A stretch of 6,829 bases of DNA from an uncultured Clostridium sp. (GTDB lineage: Bacteria > Bacillota > Clostridia > TANB77 > CAG-508), in NCBI GenBank assembly GCA_945937855.1, contig CAMEUC010000076.1, forward strand, positions 1 to 6,829, written 5' to 3'. Positions 1 through 3,892 of the stretch are shown in pieces (the first letter of the stretch is position 1; each line of letters starts with the position of its first letter). The notes under the pieces are model-generated. The model was given only the letters and a program-made list of their open reading frames with translations. It was not told the origin of the DNA and did not search any database. A program made the translations under genes and the position numbers.

Positions 1-226
1 CTGCATAAAAATCAATTAATACTGTTTTCTCACTATTTAAAACTTCTGTTTCAAAATTTTTACTATTTACTTTAATAACCATTTCTTTTACCTCCTCTTG
101 ATTACCTGAAGCAACATTTTCAGAAAAAATCTTTTTATCTGTTTCATTTTTTAAAACATTATTTAATAACAACATTATGCCAATAAACGCCACAATTAAT
201 ACTATTAAAATAATTTTATTTTTCAT
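1..226 (-). CDS. Membrane-anchored thioredoxin-like protein, N-terminal part (cut by window edge)
   Basis: Seventy-five codons are visible before the window ends. Residues 1-3 (MKN) are followed by a hydrophobic segment at about 4-21 that looks like an uncleaved signal anchor; there is no lipobox cysteine. A polar, charged linker follows (about 26-50), then the beginning of a thioredoxin fold: residues 60-75 include a strand ending VLIDFYA, the stretch that in thioredoxins directly precedes the W-C-x-x-C active site. The active site itself would lie just outside the window, so it is not seen. The start is supported by GGAGG at 236-232, five bases before the ATG. Only 13 bases separate it from the ccdA stop, so the two are almost certainly co-transcribed. 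Inferred role: an extracytoplasmic thiol-disulfide oxidoreductase (TlpA/ResA/thioredoxin type) kept reduced by the CcdA-like transporter. Confidence 0.85.
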   Translation of the reverse strand, partial: MKNKIILIVLIVAFIGIMLLLNNVLKNETDKKIFSENVASGNQEEVKEMVIKVNSKNFETEVLNSEKTVLIDFYA

Positions 227-239
227 TGATACCTCCACT

Positions 240-875
240 CTAAGATATGAACATGTATATTCCCATTAAAATCAAGATTACTCCAGATATTTTTTTAACA
301 ATTTTATAATTCTTTTTTATAAAATCAAAAACTTCTTTTAATTTTTCTATTAGTATTGCTGATATTATAAAAGGTATCCCTAATCCGATTGAATACGCAA
401 GCATAAGTAAAATACCTTTAAGCATTTCTTGCTCTTTTGCAACCATTAAAAGGGCTGAACTTAGGAAAGTTCCAATACAGGGTGTCCAACTAATAGAAAA
501 TAAAATTCCAAATGTGAAGGTTTTTATAAAATTTAAATTTTTACTATTAGCTTTTTTAATATTGATTTTATTTAAAAAATTAATATTAAGAACTTCCATA
601 TAGTTTAAACCTAGAAGAATAATTATTATTCCAAAAATAATTTTTATATATTTAATATTTTCACTAAATATTATTCCAAGCGTACTTGCAAAAATAGCTA
701 GTAAAATAAATACAACTGTAAAACCTAAAACAAATCCACATGCGTTTATAAGTGTTTTACTAATTCTTTTATCATTTTTTCCTGCAAAATATGAAATATA
801 AATAGGAATCATTGGCAATAAACAAGGAGATATAAAACTTGCAAAACCTTCTATAAAGGTAAATAAAAATTCCAT
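240..875 (-). CDS. ccdA: CcdA/DsbD-type thiol-disulfide transporter (cytochrome c biogenesis protein family)
   Basis: A 211-residue polytopic membrane protein with about six hydrophobic segments. It carries both family hallmarks: SPCLLPMIPIYISYFAG near the N terminus (cysteine at residue 18) and SWTPCIGTFLSSALL in the middle (cysteine at 133). In the CcdA/DsbD family this cysteine pair passes electrons from cytoplasmic thioredoxin to an extracytoplasmic thioredoxin-like partner. The length is normal for stand-alone CcdA. The open frame extends six codons further, to an ATG at 893, but AGGAGG (889-884) lies inside those codons, eight bases before the ATG at 875, and nothing resembling a ribosome site precedes 893; 875 is therefore the better start. 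The gene has its own strong promoter and is followed by an anchored thioredoxin-like gene, its likely partner. No cytochrome c genes are visible, so a role in general extracytoplasmic disulfide reduction is as likely as haem attachment. Confidence 0.95.
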   Translation of the reverse strand: MEFLFTFIEGFASFISPCLLPMIPIYISYFAGKNDKRISKTLINACGFVLGFTVVFILLAIFASTLGIIFSENIKYIKIIFGIIIILLGLNYMEVLNINFLNKINIKKANSKNLNFIKTFTFGILFSISWTPCIGTFLSSALLMVAKEQEMLKGILLMLAYSIGLGIPFIISAILIEKLKEVFDFIKKNYKIVKKISGVILILMGIYMFIS

Positions 876-923
876 AACAATAACCTCCTGCATCAGGATG
901 AAGAGTTAAAATTGCATTATTTT

Positions 924-952
924 ATTATACCTACCACAAAATAAATTTTCAA
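924..952 (-). promoter_or_regulatory. Promoter of the ccdA-thioredoxin operon
   Basis: On the minus strand TTGAAA (952-947) and a perfect TATAAT (929-924) are separated by 17 bases. This is close to the vegetative sigma consensus. Transcription would start near 917, giving a leader of about 40 bases before the ATG at 875. No terminator is visible between the upstream acetyltransferase stop (1022) and this promoter, so some read-through is possible. Confidence 0.75.
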
Positions 953-970
953 CTTCTAAATTTTCAACTT
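943..970 (-). repeat. Tandem 13-bp direct repeat overlapping the ccdA -35 box
   Basis: AAGTTGAAAATTT (minus strand) occurs twice without mismatch, at 970-958 and 955-943, with a 15-base period. The downstream copy contains the -35 hexamer TTGAAA; the upstream copy puts a second TTGAAA at 967-962. It could be a regulator-binding site or a chance AT-rich duplication. Confidence 0.5.
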
Positions 971-1021
971 TGTTTTCTAAATATGATTAGTCTATTATTA
1001 CTTCTGTAAAATTCCACTTGC

Positions 1022-1582
1022 TTATACGTTTTTATTTCTAATACAATCTTCATTAAATTCTTCGTTTAAAATATCCATCTCAATTGTATCATAATATTTT
1101 CCATCTACAAATTTACATTTTCTTCTTCTTCCATATTCTTTAAATCCACATTTTTTGTAACATTTTAAAGCCCTTTCATTAAATTCCATTAAATCTAATT
1201 TTATATTTTTTAAATTCAAATATTTAAAACCATATTCAAGTATTAATTTTATAGCCTCTGTCCCATAACCTTTACTCCTAAAATCTTTATCTCCTATAAA
1301 AATTCCAAGTGTAGCACACCTATCAATGTGATTTATACTTTCTAACGAAACTGTTCCAATCATTTTATTATCATCGATTGTTACAATTACAAAACTCGCT
1401 TCAAGAGTACTATTTTCATCTAAATACTTCTTTTCTCCCTCTAAAGTTATAAGCATTCCGCTTCTTCCTAAATAATCTGTTGTTTCAAAATCATTTAACC
1501 ATTCTGTGAATATTTCTACATCTTCACTATTTCTTGGAGATAAATATATTCTATCTCCTATTAATTTTTTAAAATATTTCAT
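1022..1582 (-). CDS. GNAT family N-acetyltransferase (RimJ/RimL-like)
   Basis: A 186-residue cytoplasmic protein of the GCN5-related acetyltransferase fold, which transfers an acetyl group from acetyl-CoA to an amine. The beginning, IGDRIYLSPRNSEDVEIFTEWLND, is typical of the RimJ/RimL-like subgroup. The acetyl-CoA pyrophosphate loop is seen as R102-S-K-G-Y-G107 (R/Q-x-x-G-x-G/A), followed by the helix TEAIKLILEYGF. The C-terminal half has the usual N-E-R-A-L-K-C-Y-K-K-C-G-F block (135-147) and the YDTIEMDIL end strand. Length is normal for the family. The ribosome site is weak (AGAAGTGG ending six bases before the ATG). The substrate cannot be told from sequence: subgroup members modify ribosomal proteins, other protein N termini, polyamines or small amines. 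It stands alone between structured intergenic DNA and the ccdA operon promoter. Confidence 0.93.
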   Translation of the reverse strand: MKYFKKLIGDRIYLSPRNSEDVEIFTEWLNDFETTDYLGRSGMLITLEGEKKYLDENSTLEASFVIVTIDDNKMIGTVSLESINHIDRCATLGIFIGDKDFRSKGYGTEAIKLILEYGFKYLNLKNIKLDLMEFNERALKCYKKCGFKEYGRRRKCKFVDGKYYDTIEMDILNEEFNEDCIRNKNV

Positions 1583-1621
1583 ATATTACCACTTCTTTCT
1601 TATTTATTTGTAGCCATACAC

Positions 1622-1649
1622 ATTTTACTATTAAAAATTTCTTCCGCAA
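1622..1649 (-). promoter_or_regulatory. Weak candidate promoter for the acetyltransferase gene
   Basis: TTGCGG (1649-1644), a 16-base spacer, then TAAAAT (1627-1622) on the minus strand. Only the first three bases of the -35 match well. It lies about 40 bases before the ATG at 1582, and partly within the SEC-C relic. No better promoter is seen in 1583-1816, so transcription could also come by read-through from the GH10-like gene, which has no obvious terminator. Confidence 0.3.
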
Positions 1650-1699
1650 CAGTTCTTATATTTCTTACCACTTCCACATGGCTTTTCGATTTCGTTCAT
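1631..1699 (-). pseudogene. SEC-C zinc-tail relic (or 22-codon micro-ORF) resembling the end of secA
   Basis: Reading from ATG at 1699 to TAA at 1631 gives 22 residues ending PCGSGKKYKNCCGRNF, which is the SEC-C zinc-binding tail. Compared with the true secA tail (3891-3937), the 15 codons from P to N encode identical residues although six codons differ, all synonymously; the DNA itself is only about four-fifths identical over 50 bases. The first zinc ligand of the C-P-C pair is lysine here (EKPC). No ribosome site precedes the ATG, and a TGA at 1723-1721 blocks any longer frame, so independent translation is doubtful. It most likely marks the decayed or relocated 3' end of a SEC-C domain gene. 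It lies in the same frame as the upstream GH10-like gene but after several stops. Confidence 0.6.
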
Positions 1700-1700
1700 T

Positions 1701-1780
1701 TGGCTACACTTGGCTGCATTTCATCCCACTTTATCCTGCATTTTTGCACTTAGCTACACTCTGCTCCACTCGGCTTTGCT
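1701..1780. repeat. Degenerate decanucleotide tandem repeat, about eight units
   Basis: Read on the plus strand, consecutive ten-base units are variants of T-G-G-C-T-A-C-A-C-T: 1701 tggctacact, 1711 tggctgcatt, 1721 tcatcccact, 1751 tagctacact, 1761 ctgctccact, 1771 cggctttgct, with more diverged units at 1731 and 1741. The block is clearly richer in G and C than its surroundings. All reading frames contain stops on the minus strand. It ends directly at the SEC-C relic. Function unknown. Confidence 0.6.
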
Positions 1781-1784
1781 AGTT

Positions 1785-1807
1785 ATTTGTATCTAAATTT
1801 GTATCTA
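1785..1807. repeat. Tandem TAGATACAAAT repeats just after the GH10-like gene
   Basis: Two exact copies of ATTTGTATCTA (plus strand) at 1785-1795 and 1797-1807, 12 bases apart. Positions 1789-1808 are identical over 20 bases to 3803-3822 on the other side of the GH10-like gene, in the same orientation. The block lies ten bases past the GH10-like stop codon. There is no T-rich hairpin here, so it does not look like a terminator. Confidence 0.75.
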
Positions 1808-1816
1808 AAATATATG

Positions 1817-3598
1817 TCAATCATCTAAGCTAGGTCCATCTTTTTTATCTTGTCTAATTTGTAAATTTTCTATCTGTTGTCTTTCTACATTCTTAGCTAA
1901 TTCGTCAGGTGAAACTCTTAAGCTTTCTAAAAACGCATTTCTTGAGTTTGATTCCCCTCTAATATCTTGACTAGCTTCTGGAAGCATTGTTATGTCTTTT
2001 CTTTTTACTGAATTTTTAAACTTATTTACAATTTTTGCAATAAAGCTAAATAATCTATTCTTTTTAGTTTTATCCGTTGTATCTGATACTTCGTCTTTAT
2101 TTTGTTGATTTGATTCATATTCAATTTTTTGTTCTTTACTAAAATCTGAATATAATCCAGCATATCTGGTTGTTGCGACATCTCTTTGTAATCCTTGCTC
2201 AAATGTTTTTCTATTAGTTCTTTCCAAATTATGATCTAATTTATCACTAATAGACCAATATGTTATTCCTTCAAGAGACACTCCCGTTTCTTCTATTGCT
2301 TTAGATATTTCATTCATTCTTATCTTTTTTAATTCTGCAATACTTCCTAATGTCATACCTGTTTTCTGATTTATAAAATCCAATATTCCTGATTCTGAAC
2401 GTGCTTTTCCATTTTCGTCAAACATAAATCTTTCTGGTAAGCACATATCAAATTCAGTTATTTGAACATTAACACCTGCTTTTTTTAAATCTTCAAAACA
2501 ATTTCTTACATCTTCTGGACTCTGTGACATTTCAATATGCATTTGTGTTCCTATTGTATCAACTAATCCTGGACATAATGAATTGATTTGTTCTAATTGT
2601 TTTAATACAGCTTGTCTTCTTTCTGGATTTTCTAAAAATGGTTCATTATATACATAAGTTATTCCCTCAGGTTTATTATCTAAAGCATATTGAAAAACAC
2701 TTACTAATTCTTCGTTAGAAATTCCATGAAGTTCTTCCCACATATTTCTATATGGAGGATCAAAAGAAATAATTTCGTTGAATAAATCCACTGATGTTAT
2801 TATACCTTTTCCGTCAATTTTATGTTCTTCATTATATGTTGATATAAAATCAATTGAATGTTTTACATATTCTTGAAGTTCTTTTAGTACTTCTTCTTTA
2901 GGGCTTCCAATTAAATGTTCTTCCATTGTTTGTTTATCTAATAAAGTATGATATCTAGCATGCATACCATTTTTATGGCAAAAATCTAGTCCCCTTTGGG
3001 CATAATAAAAATCATATTTTTCCATATTAGGTATTTGCTCATCATACATCTTTTTTGTAACATCATAATACCTTCCAGAAGCAACTAAAACTGTATTATA
3101 CTCTGGTAAAATACCATTAATTCCAGAGAGTTCTTCAAATGTTAAACTTCTCATTTGATCTCTTTCTGTTCCAATAAATCTATGTGCTTTTTCTGTGAAT
3201 GTTGCATAGCTTTCTGAATGTTCGTCATTTAGCTTTTGTTTAATACCTTCATATCCTTCAGCTTGAAATATTGAAATATATGAATCAATTTCATCAGAAG
3301 GAAGTCCTGAGTGTTCTAATGCAGATTTCAAAACACTTCTTCTATCTTTTATGCTTTGTTCCATTGGAATTAAAGACTCTTTATACTGTCTAACTAAATT
3401 TCTTTTTATATTTTCTAGACTGCTCTCATTCCAATTTTGTATCTCTTGCTCACTAATATTTAGTTGTGAACAATTTCTAACAAAATCTCTTAATTCTGTT
3501 ATACCTTTGCATTGTATGATGCTTAATAATTCAATTGTTTCAGAATTAAGATATATTCCATTTATTGGAGCTTCTATTTCCAATGAAAATTTCTGCAT
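1817..3598 (-). CDS. GH10 (xylanase)-like intracellular protein with extra N- and C-terminal regions
   Basis: A 593-residue protein whose middle (about 165-455) is a diverged glycoside hydrolase family 10 barrel. Recognisable blocks: DFCHKNGMHARYHTL (His217), DLFNEI with the acid/base Glu275, YVYNEPF, LVDTIGTQMHIEM (Gln352, His354), VQITEFDM with the nucleophile Glu382, and ITYWSISD (Trp448). The spacing of the two glutamates (107) matches the family. GH10 enzymes cleave beta-1,4-xylan with retention of configuration. The usual substrate contacts E-N-x-x-K and the Trp-His after HTL are replaced, so xylan may not be the substrate. There is no signal peptide. Residues 1-160 are mostly helical and unfamiliar; 500-593 are charged and low-complexity, with a basic amphipathic stretch at about 514-534. 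The frame opens at TTG 3616, but AAGGTG at 3609-3604 sits just before ATG 3598, which is taken as the start. No sugar transporter or other carbohydrate gene is adjacent. Confidence 0.8.
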   Translation of the reverse strand: MQKFSLEIEAPINGIYLNSETIELLSIIQCKGITELRDFVRNCSQLNISEQEIQNWNESSLENIKRNLVRQYKESLIPMEQSIKDRRSVLKSALEHSGLPSDEIDSYISIFQAEGYEGIKQKLNDEHSESYATFTEKAHRFIGTERDQMRSLTFEELSGINGILPEYNTVLVASGRYYDVTKKMYDEQIPNMEKYDFYYAQRGLDFCHKNGMHARYHTLLDKQTMEEHLIGSPKEEVLKELQEYVKHSIDFISTYNEEHKIDGKGIITSVDLFNEIISFDPPYRNMWEELHGISNEELVSVFQYALDNKPEGITYVYNEPFLENPERRQAVLKQLEQINSLCPGLVDTIGTQMHIEMSQSPEDVRNCFEDLKKAGVNVQITEFDMCLPERFMFDENGKARSESGILDFINQKTGMTLGSIAELKKIRMNEISKAIEETGVSLEGITYWSISDKLDHNLERTNRKTFEQGLQRDVATTRYAGLYSDFSKEQKIEYESNQQNKDEVSDTTDKTKKNRLFSFIAKIVNKFKNSVKRKDITMLPEASQDIRGESNSRNAFLESLRVSPDELAKNVERQQIENLQIRQDKKDGPSLDD

Positions 3599-3636
3599 TA
3601 TCTCACCTTCTTTCAAATATTTTTTACATCAAGTTT

Positions 3637-3664
3637 ATTATATCATATTAATAATAAATTGCAA
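3637..3664 (-). promoter_or_regulatory. Promoter of the GH10-like gene
   Basis: TTGCAA (3664-3659), a 16-base spacer, and a perfect TATAAT (3642-3637) preceded by TG one base upstream (extended -10). Transcription would start near 3630, about 32 bases before the ATG at 3598. Confidence 0.75.
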
Positions 3665-3681
3665 ATTTAAAAATATTTTTA

Positions 3682-3701
3682 CCACTGTCACGGGACAGTG
3701 G
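3682..3701. repeat. Perfect 8-bp stem-loop next to the GH10-like promoter
   Basis: CCACTGTC (3682-3689) pairs perfectly with GACAGTGG (3694-3701) around the four-base loop ACGG. It is a GC-rich island in very AT-rich DNA and ends 17 bases upstream of the -35 box. T-rich stretches lie on both sides, but neither strand has an immediate uninterrupted T-run after the stem. It may be an operator, a weak bidirectional terminator catching secA read-through, or a dispersed palindromic repeat. Confidence 0.6.
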
Positions 3702-3756
3702 ACAATTTTATTTTTTATTCAGTATTTTCAATGATTTCGTAACTTGCTTATGATTC

Positions 3757-3822
3757 TAGATACAAATTAGATACAAATCGTAAACAGAAATTTCAAAAAA
3801 ATGTATCTAAATTTGTATCTAA
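3757..3822. repeat. Long imperfect inverted repeat of TAGATACAAAT units
   Basis: The left arm has two adjacent TAGATACAAAT copies (3757-3767, 3768-3778). The right arm has the reverse complement, ATTTGTATCTA at 3811-3821 preceded by ATGTATCTA at 3801-3809. The arms can pair over about 20 bases with one bulge, around a loop of roughly 22 bases containing the palindrome GAAATTTC. The right arm includes the 20-bp sequence repeated at 1789-1808. The block lies between the secA terminator and the GH10-like promoter. Confidence 0.7.
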
Positions 3823-3849
3823 TTTCATTTTCTAAAATTCTTAAGCATA

Positions 3850-3892
3850 GAAAAAAGCCCGAAATTGTACTGAACCCAAAAAATTGGACTTT
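3850..3892 (-). terminator. Probable intrinsic terminator of secA
   Basis: On the minus strand AAAGTCC (3892-3886) can pair with GGGCTTT (3860-3854), seven pairs including one G-T, followed by the rest of a T-run ending at 3851. The stem begins in the last bases of the secA stop codon. The loop is large (about 25 bases), which lowers confidence; a small CCAA/TTGG hairpin inside it is an alternative. Confidence 0.5.

Noticed and set aside
1785..1807. CRISPR-like repeat at the TAGATACAAAT copies
   Set aside because: Units are 11-12 bases, directly adjacent with no spacers, and no cas gene is present.
1631..1937. A full gene connecting the decanucleotide block to the SEC-C relic by a single frameshift
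   Set aside because: All three minus-strand frames contain stops between 1700 and 1816, and joining them would need several frameshifts; only the 22 codons of the tail are coherent.
3351..3734. Plus-strand open frame of 127 codons
   Set aside because: It lies mainly antisense to the GH10-like gene and runs through the promoter and hairpin region; its composition is cysteine/phenylalanine-rich as expected for an antisense shadow, with no ribosome site or recognisable domain.
3757..3822. Integron attC site
   Set aside because: The inverted repeat lacks the GTTRRRY/RYYYAAC core sites, it is not directly at the 3' end of a cassette gene, and no integron integrase is seen.
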